From Saccharina japonica (taxonomy: Eukaryota > Sar > Phaeophyceae > Laminariales > Laminariaceae): 64,000 nt of DNA. Position numbers and translations under genes: made by a program. Under the pieces are notes generated by a model. The model was not told where the DNA came from, did not search any database, and worked only from the letters and a program-made list of their open reading frames with translations. The number at the start of each line of letters is the position of its first letter. Position 1 is the first letter of the stretch. The DNA lies in assembly GCA_008828725.1 (NCBI GenBank), contig MEHQ01001873.1, positions 276,792-340,791 on the forward strand. The letters are read 5' to 3'. Of the stretch, positions 22,760-34,406 are shown piece by piece.

Positions 22760-22953
22760 ACAGTGGGTACTCCGATTTAAGAGCACCCCGTGACAATCTT
22801 AAGTCAAAACAAGCGCTCTTAACTACACATTGCTCTTAATTGTAGTGGGCAATATATAGCTTTTGGTATAGGCGGGACATGCCGATTTGACCGCTCTTAG
22901 CCCCCGAATGCTCTTATCTTGGGGTGCTCTTGAATAGGGGTACCCACTGTAAT
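22760..22953. mobile_element. MITE-like element, family C, best-preserved ends
   Basis: Left end 'cagtgggtactccgatttaa', right end 'aataggggtacccactgta'. Internal 'gggcaatatatagctttt' and 'taggcgggacatgccgat'. No coding capacity. Confidence 0.85.
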
Positions 22954-23034
22954 GTGAATGACATGTCCATATTTCCCTCAATACACACACAGCAGTGCAG
23001 GGAATACAAGGTACGAGCATGTTCATGGTATATT

Positions 23035-23215
23035 TATAAAAAATTAAGGGCAGCGGCCAAAAACAGGTATACCTGGTTCGTTTGCGGCCAAAAACAGGTA
23101 CATACTTAAAATTAAGTCAAAAACGCACTCCACGTGCCCTGTCATTGGTCCAAAACTCGCTGTACCTGTTTTTGCCTCTTTAAAACCCAGGTATACCTAA
23201 TTCTGTCTACTCTGC
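23035..23215 (+). repeat. Short repeats with ccaaaaacaggtacacctgg motif
   Basis: 'gcggccaaaaacaggtatac' occurs here, a second piece follows at once, and related pieces lie at 23610-23680 and 61092-61140. The core 'aggtatacct' is palindromic. Confidence 0.6.
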
Positions 23216-23690
23216 TTGACTTTCACCTTTTTTTTGTCGTTTTTAAGCCAATCAGAGGTCCTTCATAGTTCCACCCTATGCCTCCTATACAAATGCCGAC
23301 GTACGCGGAGACCCCCTCCTCCCTATTCACCTCGCACCACACGCCACTCGAGCGATACACATATCTGCCTGCACACCTCCGCCGAAATAATACGAGATAG
23401 AAGGCTCCCCTTCGGGATTGTGGCTGACTTGGAATACCAGGGGTGTCGCAAGCTGAGAAGGGATAATACAGCAGCAGGCGTTCGTTCCTCGTACTATTAA
23501 TTGCAGCTAATCGTATACGTAGCCACCGGGCGAGCACGAAGAACATGAAAAAAACTCTACTTTGTATTGCAAGGAACGACAGGTTCGTGGGGTGCGGTTT
23601 AAACTTGGTTTTAGTCTGTACCTGTTTTTGGCCCCGAACGGACCAGGTGTACCTGTTTTTGGCCGCTGCCCAAAAATTAAAAAAAAAAAA

Positions 23691-23775
23691 AACAACAGCT
23701 GTGAGATCGAGGATTTCGTCGAAACTCATCTTTGCTACGTACCTGAGTGTGATACTTCGATCGCGCGTGCTTATC
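23691..23775. repeat. Structured short repeat R1
   Basis: After an A run: 'caacagctgtgagatcgagg', 'atttcgtcgaaactcatctt', 'cctgagtgtgatacttcgat'. Outer arms GATCGA/TCGATC and inner arms ACTCA/TGAGT can pair as a nested hairpin. Confidence 0.75.
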
Positions 23776-23822
23776 GTGCCTGTGCCCGGGGTCGTACTCG
23801 CAAGCACGTTGCGTTCAGGCCT

Positions 23823-23925
23823 GGTGTGTGTGTGTGTGTGTGTGTGTGTTCTTCACATTAAACCTCTCCCTTTCTACCCGTCGACATCCAGCACACCCAG
23901 TGTCCGTGCCGATTCATCATCCTAA
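23823..23925 (+). repeat. Short repeat R2 (gtgtgtgttcttcacattaaac)
   Basis: A GT run, 'gttcttcacattaaacc', 'tctacccgtcgacatccagc', 'acacccagtgtccgtgccga'. The same order occurs at 26098, 55207-55360, 55590 and 56815, and inverted at 55655, 55758 and 62155. Confidence 0.78.
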
Positions 23926-24049
23926 AAAGGTACCAGTTCTCTAGTCACAAAACTACGACACAGAGATACTGCGCTCAGTGCAGTAAGCAGAGCAGACAAT
24001 GCAATGCCATATACGACAGGCAAGACCTACCCTGCTAGCAATCCAGGTG

Positions 24050-24330
24050 CATGCAAGAGAAAAAAAGAGAAATATGGAAAGAAAAAAGCGAAACGGAAAA
24101 ATAATAAAAAGTAAACATACTGGAGGAAATAACAATCAAGCAACCAAACAAAAGCATGACAAAATAAAATAAAATAAAGTGTCGTGCTTCTCCCAGATGA
24201 GATGCGACATCTAGTTAAAAGAAACCAAATGAAATGAAACGAAACGAAACGAAATGAAATGAACCGAAAAAAAACAGTGCCAACAAAGCAAGACTAAGAA
24301 CGACAGGAAAGGACAGCTAGCCAGAGCACA
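24050..24330 (+). repeat. Purine-rich low-complexity tract
   Basis: Dominated by gaaa/aaac/aaat short repeats such as 'gaaacgaaacgaaacgaaat'. No gene. Confidence 0.7.
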
Positions 24331-24874
24331 CCAAAAGTACCTTCCAGCCAGCTGAGGCAGGTTTGTGCCGGTAGTACAGGCAGGTTCTACCAGCTAGTCG
24401 GTCTGGAACTGGTACCTACTCTGTTTGCCGTCTCTTTCCTGCTTTCGTCCGCCGCGGTTTCCCTACGAACCCCCTCACCCTCTGTCTCCATCCCCTTGGG
24501 CGCCACCCATACAACGGATACGTGGCACTTCCTACTCAGTTCCGTTTCGTCCTCGTTCCACACACGAGAGTCCAGAAAAGAGAAGAGGAAGTAACAAAAA
24601 ACAAAATGTGTACGTACGTAGCTACGCAGCCAAAGAAAGTCCTAGGAAAATACGGGGGGGCGGAGAGACAAAGGCAAAAGCGATCACGGCAAAAATAAAA
24701 AATAAAACAAAATGATCTGTACACGCTTCCACGTGAGGTACCCGTAGGATATGCACGATCTTTACATATGTCCCAACTCTCTGATATGTTGCAGCTACGA
24801 TCTAGGTCAGGCAGATCATCATCTGCCCGACGCGTGACTAAATTGCGCAGCTTTACGCGCAAACCAGGTACAGG

Positions 24875-25055
24875 TAGGGGTCCCCCAGTAAGGCGGTGGT
24901 GTACCAGAGCAATATGACCGCATTATAGAGGGAAGCCGCACTATCCATTCCAGGTCATGACTGCAATTTCCCGGTCGCGCCAAGCGATTTCGACCGCCTT
25001 ATATCGGGATACCGCCTTACTCAGGCTGCCTTATAGGGGGGTCCTTACTGTATCT
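24875..25055. mobile_element. MITE-like element related in layout to family E
   Basis: Left end 'cccagtaaggcggtggt', right end 'gccttataggggggtcctta', with 'ccgcattatagaggga' and 'accgccttatatcgggat' inside. The layout resembles family E but the sequence is different. Confidence 0.6.
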
Positions 25056-25074
25056 GGTACTTGGTATGGGTCCC

Positions 25075-25945
25075 AGGGCTATTCGTGGGTCATGACCCGA
25101 CCCGCGTGTCGGGTCAGGAATTATTGAAACTCTGACGGGTCGGGTCGGGTCGGGTCAAGATTTCTTCGAACATCACGGGTAGGGTCGGGTCGGGTCGGGT
25201 CAAGAATTTTTCAAATATCACGGGTCGGGTCGTCTCGGGTCAAGAGGTGATGAAAAGCTCGCGGGTCGGGTCAGGTCATGACCCGCGAGAAACGGGTCAC
25301 TCGCGGGTTCGGGTTGCTTTCTGCTGACCCGCGGGTCGGACCCGAGCATCCGTCCCGCGGATCCGACACTTCAAAAACTTCCCGCTTTCTGCCCGAAGGC
25401 TTCTATCGTACCAACACTGGATTATACTCCTTTGATATAATATTCGAACATTAAAACGCCACCGAATATATATACGCATGTCCGCATTCACCCATACCCG
25501 GTACAATCAGGCCACATATCACTTTGAGGTACGTACAAAAATGAAGATTAAATTGTTTTGGAAGTGTCGATCCACGGGTCGTACTCGCGGGTCGAGATAA
25601 ACGGCCTCACGGGTTGAGGTGACCCGACCCGCGACAAGACCCGTATATCACGGGTCAATCGGAATCTGGCGGGTCGGGTCGGGTCGGTTCGGGTCGGTTC
25701 GGATCGGGTCGGATCAGGACGTACTTAAAGTCTCATGGGTCAGGTCGGGTCAGGTCAAGAGGTGTTAACATCTCAGGGGTCGGGTCGGGTCGGGTCGGGT
25801 CGAGTCGGGTCGGGTCAGGAAGCTTTTTTCAATTATCCCGGGCCGGGTCGGATCGGGTCAGAAGGCTCCCAAAACCTCGCGGGTCGAGTCGGGTCAGCGA
25901 TCCGACCCGACCCGACCCGACCTGACTCGTGACGGTTGACTGATC
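25075..25945. repeat. CGGGT-type array with inverted ends (foldback-like)
   Basis: Runs of (cgggt)n 15-30 bp long alternate with ~25-bp AT-rich spacers. The left end holds 'ggtcatgacccgacccgcg'. At the far end the motif is inverted ('cgatccgacccgacccga'), and near 25260 and 25620 the orientation also switches. Confidence 0.85.
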
Positions 25946-26097
25946 CGCGAGACAGCCTGCAACAAATCCATGTTTCGTACCTACATATGATATGTGCTCG
26001 CACGTCCAGCGTATCGATCGTACTGCTGCGGCGCTTGTCCTGAAAACCGAATACCGCCCGGGGGGTGGACATTGGGGTCGGTTACTTTACCTTGCGT

Positions 26098-26160
26098 TTG
26101 TGTGTGTTCTTCACATGAAACCGTTCTTTCTACGTACCCGTCGACATCCAGTATTATACC
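26098..26160 (+). repeat. Short repeat R2, partial
   Basis: 'gtgtgtgttcttcacatgaa', then 'acgtacccgtcgacatccag', directly upstream of the duplicated 1.78 kb block. Confidence 0.7.
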
Positions 26161-26182
26161 TTGTACAGCAGCACGTTCAAAA

Positions 26183-27958
26183 AACCCTTCTGGATAACGC
26201 ATCCATATTTGGAACTCCCTCAGTACCGTACACCTGTAATCAGATTGATTTCCTGTCGGCAATATGGGGAGAGTACAAACGCCGAGAGACGAGTCTAGGG
26301 AAAGTCTCGTGGGAAAAGTCTCGACGAGACCTCTTTCCAAGACTCAAGGCCGTCCTTCCCGTTGTGTGTGTGTCCTACCCCTTGTTTTTCTTGTTTTGGA
26401 GGAAAATCGGAATCAGAAATCCGAGGCCTTTCCAAAGTCATCCTTATCCTCGTGCGTGCACCCCTTGTTTTCTTGTTTTGGACAAAACCGGATCAGAAAT
26501 TCGAGGCCTTTCCAAAGTCATCCTTATCCTTGTGTGTGCCCCCTTCGTCCTGGATAAACTCGGCTCAGAAATAATTCAGCCCAGCGGAGTGTGTGTCATC
26601 TTGCGTGTTACCAGTACTACGTAGCAGTGTATCATACCATACGGTACGACTGCTGCACCACAGGTGCTTACTTACCAGTACGTAAACCTGGCACTTACTA
26701 AAGATGTACGGCCAGAAGCGGCAAGGTGTTAGTTCCGCACCGTGATCGTGATGCGTTCTTTAGCTTTTGCATATATAAGAGTGCACCACGAGCTGCTGCC
26801 AGTCTCCAGAAACCGCGCAAGCCGTACTCGTGTGTATCTGTACGATACTCGATTGGCCCTGGTGTGGCAGAAGCAAGAAGATAGATAAACGCCCCTCTGG
26901 AGAGTGGACTTTCGCTGCGGGATGACAGTTGGAAATTACGATTTTTACAGAGAGACGAAGGTCAGCTGAGGCTCGTGTTGCTGCACCCCGGATTTCAGCG
27001 CAGCAGCCGGCGTGGGCGGCAGGCTGCAGTGGCCGGTCCTTCAAGTCACGACAGTGGGTCCTCCCCTCTCCTCTCCCCTACTGCACGTCATAACTTCTTG
27101 CATATATCCAGGACTTGGTTTTCCTCCATGGGGTACGTATGGTACGTAGTCTATGTTCTCGTACAGCAGCAGCAGTGGCAGGATCAATCTACAGCAGTCA
27201 GTATTTATCTTTTATCGCTGCCGTCAGCTTACCTCCCTGAAGGTAGTTAACTCCGAATGGTCGCAGACGAGCCGCCTGAAGTAGCGTATCCTCGTTGCGA
27301 GGAGATATCTCCGTCTCTGGCCACGTGGATGGACCCATGGCTGATGGGTGTGTGGGTGCTGCGTGCGGTCTTCTTTGCGAGTGCTCTTGGGAGTGAAAAA
27401 GTGAAACACGATAACGATGGGTTTCCACTTTATACAAATAGCTTTCGTAAAAAGGGGGAAACCGAGGGGAACATATCAAAGATCCCGATCTTCCAAAGAT
27501 CCGAGCCGGCCCCGACCCGCCCCCCGCCCAGCCGACAACCCCGTGCATGCATGAATCATAGGTGGCCTCACTCCGTGGATTGTTGCTTGAATTGAATCGC
27601 CAGGAGGCGACGTGGATCAGCCAAACTCGAAGAAGTGTTGTTAGTGGGACCGCATGCAGATCAACCTCTCTGCATGCTATGCTATTCAAGCACCCCCTGC
27701 CCTCTACCGGTCTGCCACCGCTGCATTAACTTTTTGGCTTGTAGATGCTACGCAGTCAAGCAAGGCTTGGATTTCGTGCACCGATCCGTTTGCAAGAGGC
27801 GAGGGCCCAAGATCAGCAAGCAGCATATGTTGTATATATACACGACTACTATATACTACTACTCTGTACGTCCTCCGAACCTCGGACTCAAAATGAAAAA
27901 TGAACGGTAATAAACAACGAATTAACTGCTTGCTGCAGCTGCTGTGTACCTGGTGGTA
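26183..27958. repeat. Segmental duplication, copy 1 (1.78 kb)
   Basis: The block from 'aacccttctggataacg' to 'gtgtacctggtggta' recurs in the same orientation at 28884-30659 with only scattered small differences. Frames inside (for example 27198-27689 reverse) are not recognisable and change length between the copies, so I do not call a gene. Confidence 0.93.
26385..26555 (+). repeat. ~80-bp tandem duplication inside the segmental duplication
   Basis: 'ttttcttgttttgga' plus 'cggatcagaaat.cgaggcc' and 'aaagtcatccttatcct' occur twice in a row, and a third partial copy follows ('cctggataaactcggctcag'). Present in both large copies, so it predates the duplication. Confidence 0.85.
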
Positions 27959-28415
27959 TGTTACATTATAAAGTGGGGCCGCGCGAGCGCGAAGCGCGAG
28001 CCTTTTTTTCATTGATTTTTCAACTGAAAAAAAAGGCTCTTCATATCGGCTTGCGTTTCGCGTAGAAATCCATGTAGGGTGGTGTTTTACGACTTCTTCT
28101 GTGTGTTTGTTTGCGACAGTCAACATCCACGTTCGTACATCGCACTCATCGTACACGGCACCAACGCCAGTCCCGTCGGGCTCTGTGCACGCACAAATTT
28201 TAACGAAGTCTTCTCGTGCTGGTTTCGCTGTAACTCGTCCAGAGTTGGTCGAGCTAAGAGCGGCAGCGTGTGCTTTTAGAGGCACATGACCGGAGGCATT
28301 TTTTTCAATAATTAAATTTCACAACGGTTTTTTTTTTTGAAATACAGAAGAAATCAATTATGCCGAACAATACGATAGACCCAAGCGTGGGAGTATCGGA
28401 TTCAAGTGCTAGACC

Positions 28416-28416
28416 N
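28416..28416. other. Ambiguous base (N)
   Basis: A single unresolved base near the start of the GGGAC array. Confidence 0.99.
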
Positions 28417-28504
28417 TAATTCCGTAAATTCGTAAATTCGTATCACTTAAATTTAATTTTAATGTATTACCAGTGTGAAAAAACAAATTTTGTAAATTCG
28501 TAGA

Positions 28505-28862
28505 TTCTTGGTGGGAATGACGGGAAGAGACAACGGGCAGGTGTGAATCTTGGCGGGAGAGACAAGTTTTGTCGGCGGGACGGGACGGTAAAGACAACGG
28601 CGCATGACGGGACGGGACGGTAAATTACATTATCTCGACGGGACGGGACGGTAATTTTCAACGGGAGCGATTTTCTTGACGGGACGGGACGGTAAAGTTC
28701 AACGGGGCAGATTTCGATGACGGGACGGGACGGTAAATTTCAACGGTTGGAGATTTGTTGGCGGGACGGGACGGGACGGGATTTGACGGGACGACGGGAA
28801 CAGTTTAACGACGGTTTAACCGTCCCGTCCCGCCGTTACCGTCGTTACCGTCCCGCCAAAAT
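28505..28862. repeat. GACGGGACGGGACGGTAA-type array with inverted end
   Basis: 'gacgggacgggacggtaaa' occurs about six times separated by ~20-30-bp spacers. The right end is inverted ('aaccgtcccgtcccgccgtt'). It lies directly between the two copies of the 1.78 kb duplication. Confidence 0.88.
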
Positions 28863-28883
28863 ACCGTGATAAGCCTTGAAAAT

Positions 28884-30659
28884 AACCCTTCTGGATAACG
28901 CATCCATATTTGGAACTCCCTCAGTACCGTACACTGTAATCAAGATGATTTCCTGTCGGCAATGGGGAGAGTACAAACGCCGAGAGACGAGTCTAGGGAA
29001 AGGTCTCGTGGGAAAAGTCTCGACGAGACCCTTTCCAAGACTCAAGGCCGTCCTTCCCGTTGTGTGTGTGTCCTCCCCTTGTTTTCTTGTTTTGGAGGAA
29101 ATCGGATCAGAAATCCGAGGCCTTTCCAAAGTCATCCTTATCCTCGTGCGTGCACCCCTTGTTTTCTTGTTTTGGACAAAACCGGATCAGAAATTCGAGG
29201 CCTTTCCAAAGTCATCCTTATCCTTGTGTGTGCCCCCTTCGTCCTGGATAAACTCGGCTCAGAAATAATTCAGCCCAGCGGAGTGTGTGTCATCTTGCGT
29301 GTTACCAGTACTACGTAGCAGTGTATCATACCATACGGTACGACTGCTGCACCACAGGTGCTTACTTACCAGTACGTAAACCTGGCACTTACTAAAGATG
29401 TACGGCCAGAAGCGGCAAGGTGTTAGTTCCGCACCGTGATCGTGATGCGTTCTTTAGCTTTTGCATATATAAGAGTGCACCACGAGCTGCTGCCAGTCTC
29501 CAGAAACCGCGCAAGCCGTACTCGTGTGTATCTGTACGATACTCGATTGGCCCTGGTGTGGCAGAAGCAAGAAGATAGATAAACGCCCCTCTGGAGAGTG
29601 GACTTTCGCTGCGGGATGACAGTTGGAAATTACGATTTTTACAGAGAGACGAAGGTCAGCTGAGGCTCGTGTTGCTGCACCCCGGATTTCAGCGCAGCAG
29701 CCGGCGTGGGCGGCAGGCTGCAGTGGCCGGTCCTTCAAGTCACGACAGTGGGTCCTCCCCTCTCCTCTCCCCTACATGCACGTCATAACTTCTTGCATAT
29801 ATCCAGGACTTGGTTTTCCTCCATGGGGTACGTATGGTACGTAGTCTATGTTCTCGTACAGCAGCAGCAGTGGCAGGATCAATCTACAGCAGTCAGTATT
29901 TATCTTTTATCGCTGCCGTCAGCTTACCTCCCTGAAGGTAGTTAACTCCGAATGGTCGCAGACGAGCCGCCTGAAGTAGCGTATCCTCGTTGCGAGGAGA
30001 TATCTCCGTCTCTGGCCACGTGGATGGACCCATGGCTGATGGGTGTGTGGGTGCTGCGTGCGGTCTTCTTTGCGAGTGCTCTTGGGAGTGAAAAAGTGAA
30101 ACACGATAACGATGGGTTTCCACTTTATACAAATAGCTTTCGTAAAAAGGGGGAAACCGAGGGGAACATATCAAAGATCCCGATCTTCCAAAGATCCGAG
30201 CCGGCCCCGACCCGCCCCCCGCCCAGCCGACAACCCCGTGCATGCATGAATCATAGGTGGCCTCACTCCGTGGATTGTTGCTTGAATTGAATCGCCAGGA
30301 GGCGACGTGGATCAGCCAAACTCGAAGAAGTGTTAGTGGGACCGCATGCAGATCAACCTCTCTGCATGCTATGCTATTCAAGCACCCCCTGCCCTCTACC
30401 GGTCTGCCACCGCTCGCTGCATTAACTTTTTGGCTTGTAGATGCTACGCAGTCAAGCAAGGCTTGGATTTCGTGCACCGATCCGTTTGCAAGAGGCGAGG
30501 GCCCAAGATCAGCAAGCAGCATATGTTGTATATAATAAAATATACACGACTACTATATACTACTACTCTGTACGTCCTCCGAACCTCGGACTCAAAATGA
30601 AAAATGAAAGGTAAACAACGAATTAACTGCTTGCTGCAGCTGCTGTGTACCTGGTGGTA
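28884..30659. repeat. Segmental duplication, copy 2 (1.78 kb)
   Basis: Near-identical direct copy of 26183-27958. Differences include a few single bases, a 3-base gain near 30415 and ~8 added bases near 30535. Confidence 0.93.
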
Positions 30660-30949
30660 ATAATGTAGTAGCGTCAAACTTAACTCGTAATACTGTACTG
30701 TTGTAGTACTGGTACGTATACGTACCCGAAATAAAAACTCAACGGTTACGGTTTCACATTGTATTATTGCTGGTTAGTATGTTATTATCTTTGACCGATC
30801 GGATATTATTATTATTATTATAATTATTATTATTTTGTAGACGTACGTATGTATGTTGTGTCGAATGTCGACCCCCCAGGGGCACCGTTTTTACGAGGAG
30901 ATCTACTAACTGTGTAAAAAGCATAGGAGGAGGAGCGCACACACACTAG

Positions 30950-31030
30950 CACGTGACAGCTGGGCTGTGGGGGGTTACAGGTTCAATCTCTGGACGGCTC
31001 AGGTCGGTGTGGGCTCGGACGCCATGTGAT
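30950..31030 (+). repeat. tRNA-derived SINE-like unit, copy 1
   Basis: 'cagctgggctgtgggggg' is followed by a B-box-like 'ggttcaatctc' and by 'ggtcggtgtgggctcggacg'. The copy at 31360-31440 has the same layout. The B-box position is compatible with a polymerase III promoter. An A box is not convincing. Confidence 0.55.
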
Positions 31031-31142
31031 AAGAAATAAAAACCAACCTATTTCCGCTTTTAAAATTTAGTATCCCCCCCCCTCCCCTGTCTGCGCATCG
31101 GAAATAATAGTAGTCGTCCGGGTAGGAGGGATGAATTTTTGC

Positions 31143-31165
31143 CTGTTGTTGCTGTTGTTATTGTT

Positions 31166-31218
<53 letters not shown>
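31143..31218 (+). repeat. (TTG)n microsatellite
   Basis: About 25 trinucleotides, mostly gtt/ttg. Gives spurious poly-Leu and poly-Asn frames. Confidence 0.95.
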
Positions 31219-31359
31219 GTGTGGTGATAGCTCGTTTGTGTGGCGTGTGCCGCTCGCTGCTGCTCTTTCTTTCTTTGGCGATCGATGGTGGTGATGATTC
31301 AGACACGCTACTAACTACGAGGTCGCCTCTCATCTGTCTTGCGGTGCCCCGCTGTTGGT

Positions 31360-31440
31360 AGGGCCGTCAGCTAGGCTGTGGGAGGTCACAGGTTCAATCT
31401 CTGGCGAGCTCAGCAGGTCGGTGTGGGCTTGGACGCCATG
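31360..31440 (+). repeat. tRNA-derived SINE-like unit, copy 2
   Basis: 'cagctaggctgtgggaggtc', 'caggttcaatctctgg', 'gtcggtgtgggcttggacgc': the same as 30950-31030 with about 15 percent divergence. Confidence 0.55.
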
Positions 31441-31562
31441 TATGTTGAGTCGGTAGGTATGAACATGCTGTTGCCTTCTGAGCGCTGCTTTGCGCTTCTT
31501 CTTGGTGGAACGATCTTGAATTATCTGCTCTGTTTCTTTTGCTGTCACTCAAAATAACTTCG

Positions 31563-31665
31563 GCAGATTATTATACCCTCGGGTGTCCCAGTAATCCTAG
31601 TGAAATATACCTGGTACTATAGTTTTACACCCTCGGGTGTCCCAATACTGTAATCCTACTAATAG
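31563..31665 (+). repeat. ~58-bp tandem duplication
   Basis: 'accctcgggtgtcccagtaa' and 'accctcgggtgtcccaatac' open two successive units ending in 'tagtgaaa.atac'. Confidence 0.75.
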
Positions 31666-31669
31666 TGAA

Positions 31670-32090
31670 AGATACTAGTTTTTTCGTACTAATACACATG
31701 AACAAAGGCAGTGAAGAAGGAAGCGCAACGACGGAGATAGATGCTCCATAATAAAGCAACAATACTATTCATGGATGAACAAGCTATGATACCGCCACAA
31801 GTAAGGAAGTGCTTGCGACGAAGAAAAACGAGTGATATCCCGTGCGCGCATACAAATCCAGGCCCAACTTGTAATTAATACACAGCAAGCAGTCTGGTTA
31901 TATTCGCGCATCCTCGAATCAAACGTACGAATAATACCATATCTGTTGCTTCGCCCTTTGCTTCAACAAAGCAGGCTCAAGAAGAGAGTTGCCATAATAT
32001 AAATAAGAAGGATGGGCCCTCATTCGGCGCTTCGACATCCTCAAATTTCTTTTTTTACTCGACCCGCGCTGTTCAATACACAATAATAAG
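31670..32090. other. No supported gene
   Basis: Mixed sequence with no recognisable exon or repeat. Confidence 0.35.
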
Positions 32091-32137
32091 TATGTATCTA
32101 CTTTTTTTGGGTGACACCGCGTGCTATGGTACTGCTG

Positions 32138-32270
32138 CTACTACTGCTGCAGTGCTCCGCGACTTTCTACTGCTGCTGCAGTGCTCCGCGACGTTCTACT
32201 GCTGCTGCAGTGCTCCGCGACTTTCTACTGCTGCTGCAGTGCTCCGCGACTTTCTACTGCTGCGCTCCAT
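32138..32270 (+). repeat. Minisatellite, 30-bp unit ctgctgctgcagtgctccgc, four copies
   Basis: Four nearly perfect units ('gtgctccgcgactttctact' inside each). The multiple of three keeps several frames open, which explains the Cys-rich and Leu-rich spurious peptides. Confidence 0.9.
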
Positions 32271-32274
32271 ATAT

Positions 32275-33225
32275 AATATGTTGTACTGATCGCGAAAGTT
32301 TCTCAAACCCCGCTCATCGGCGTCCGAAATCTAGCAAAGCCTAGTCCGCGTAGCCTAAAGGGCCTCCATGTCTAACACTTCGTAGTTATCCATCCCAACT
32401 CACAGAAGTTCCGTGCGGGTATAAAATAGGTTTACCCTTACCCCGGGTATTGTAGCACGGGGCGTACAGAACATACAGAAATTCCGGGTAAGGGTATAGA
32501 TGTGGTACAGAACTTCTAGAAGTTCGTTACATGGTCGTGTGTGTTTGACTGGAGGACCTCAAAACGTGTTCCTATCAATGAACGGTCTCGAAAGAAATCA
32601 TAGATAAGTTCAATTCGAAAACAACAACAACAACAGCAGCAAGCAGCACAGAACGTGCAGCAGTACACACCACACGCGAGACCCCAAAACTTGCGATTGA
32701 TCCAGCAACTCTACCGACACAAGGGATACACAACAAGGACAGCATCGACAAACTACAGCAGCAACAAACAGCAGCAGCAGCATCAACAGTTGTAGCCCCC
32801 TCGCCTGGCAGCATGCATCAAGTCCCATCCCCCCACCACCGCATCAAAACATAACTCGTACCTACTCTGTTTCATCGCCGAAACTAACATCAAGAAGAGG
32901 AGAATGAGAAAAGCGACGCCGCAAAAAATGTGGTCATCATCCCGTGCCCGTCTGATCTCACAGGCACGTCACAGCCACTAGGCCTCGGCCGAAATGGCAA
33001 AAGACCGCAGGGCTAACTCGCAAGAAGCCCTGCCCACTATTGTTAAATAGCCCCCGGAAAATAACATGAGTCCACCCCCCCCCCCAAATACAGAATGCCT
33101 GACATTCCTACCCACAACGGACGGGTCCTTACAAAAAAGCAAAAAAGAGCAGAAAGCCACGGCATCCATTTTCTCTGTGCCGTATGCTCTGGATGCCGCC
33201 AAAAAAAAAAAGGAAGAAAAAAAAA
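32275..33225. other. No supported gene
   Basis: Contains a CAG/CAA-rich part (32620-32800) and a hairpin-like pair around 32410-32500 ('tacccttaccccgggta' / 'tccgggtaagggtata'). No exon recognised. Confidence 0.4.
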
Positions 33226-33227
33226 AA

Positions 33228-33536
33228 AGTGAGGGCGAAACAACGAACGGTTATATAACCCAGAGGCGACCTAATATAGACAACAAGCGTCCGAGCTGGA
33301 AAAAAGAAAAGAAAAAAAAAAGCCTCCCAATGTCTCCACCAAAACCGTCCACAGAGTCGCGGCCTCTTCTCGCGAAGGGTGCCCTTCTTTGCAGCGATAG
33401 CTGCATCGTCAACATCCTACCGCGACATTTGCATCAGTCGCGATAGCCCACAGGAACCGCGCCGCACTTCGGCTTTTCCTACCACTACACGGCCAATCTC
33501 ATACCTTTCTACCTTTAAACCTACCCTGAACCTCAA
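33228..33536. repeat. Perfect 309-bp inverted repeat, left arm
   Basis: From 'agtgagggcgaaacaacgaa' to 'ctaccctgaacctcaa', this equals the reverse complement of 37812-38120. I found no mismatch, even in the A-rich tract. The arms are 4.3 kb apart with an assembly gap between them. Confidence 0.93.
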
Positions 33537-34137
33537 TAGTAACACCCCCACACGACTGATACATAATGGAGAGAACTGACGAAAAAACAACGCAAATCAA
33601 TCAACGGGACCAGCCCAGGCAAGGCCGGGCCGCGCCGGGCTGGGCCGGACCGGGTCGCGCGAGCGAACGGGATTCTACCGACACTAGACACACCCGGAGA
33701 ACGGAAATCTTTAATCGATATGCCAAAAACATTGGTCAAAGAATGGGGAAAAACAAAAACAAATCAAAACACGCACACAACTTTCGCTGCACGTGATACA
33801 CCCGCTTTTTTGTTTTTGTTTTACGCGCGACTAAACCGTCCCCTATACGAAAGCATACACAAGGCATGACAAGGATTGTGGAGGTGTTACTTTCGATCGA
33901 TATCGCAAGCATTAGTCGAAAAAAAATGAAAATAGCACACCAATAACAAACACGCAGCACAACTTTCGCTGCACGTGACACACTAGCTTATTTTGTCGTT
34001 GCGACTATCCATTCTACGGCAAGGCACGACAGGACACGTGGAGGTATTAGCTATAACCGTCCTACGGGAGGCAAGACAGCAACGAAGATGTGTTGCTTTT
34101 CTTGGACAGATACACGGATGGGGGGGGGGGGGGGACG

Positions 34138-34159
34138 NNNNNNNNNNNNNNNNNNNNNN
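34138..34159. other. Assembly gap (22 N)
   Basis: Unresolved bases flanked by G runs on both sides, in the middle of the segment enclosed by the 309-bp inverted repeat. Confidence 0.99.
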
Positions 34160-34199
34160 GGGGTGTGTGGGGGCGGGGGGGGGGGGGGTTCTCCTTTGT

Positions 34200-34403
34200 T
34201 GCCTGCCTTATTAGGTCATTCGACCATTGACCACGCACCCCTTTCGAGATGGAGCACCGTTCCTTACCCTAATAGAGACACCCCGAAACAGTTGGAGCGC
34301 TCATGACGTTGCTTCCATATATTACATAGAAACGTTTTGCTAACCGTATCCCCCTCCCGTTTCGACACCTGTTTTCCACCATTTATCCCTCAGGATAAGG
34401 AGG

Positions 34404-34405
<2 letters not shown>
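34200..34405. repeat. Second G-tract-bordered repeat family, copy 1
   Basis: 'ttgttgcctgccttattagg', 'gaccattgaccacgcacccc', 'gagatggagcaccgttcctt', 'cagttggagcgctcatgacg', 'ccaccatttatccctcagg', bordered by G runs. A diverged full copy is at 36210-36420; pieces lie at 35466-35520 (reverse), 37025-37125, 48898-48935 and 61860-61925 (reverse). Confidence 0.75.

Positions 34406-34406
<1 letters not shown>

Noticed and set aside
23691..23775. Hammerhead ribozyme in the R1 repeat
   Set aside because: The reverse strand shows GATGA..GAAAT in the right order and a closing stem, but the preceding core bases (C, U of CUGAUGA) are absent in every copy and the GAAA part is mutated in two copies.
27198..30522. 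Protein gene in the 1.78 kb duplication (163- and 209-codon reverse frames)
   Set aside because: The frames differ in length between near-identical copies, have no recognised domain and no splice support.
31131..31361. Leu-rich membrane-like frame
   Set aside because: Produced by the (TTG)n microsatellite.
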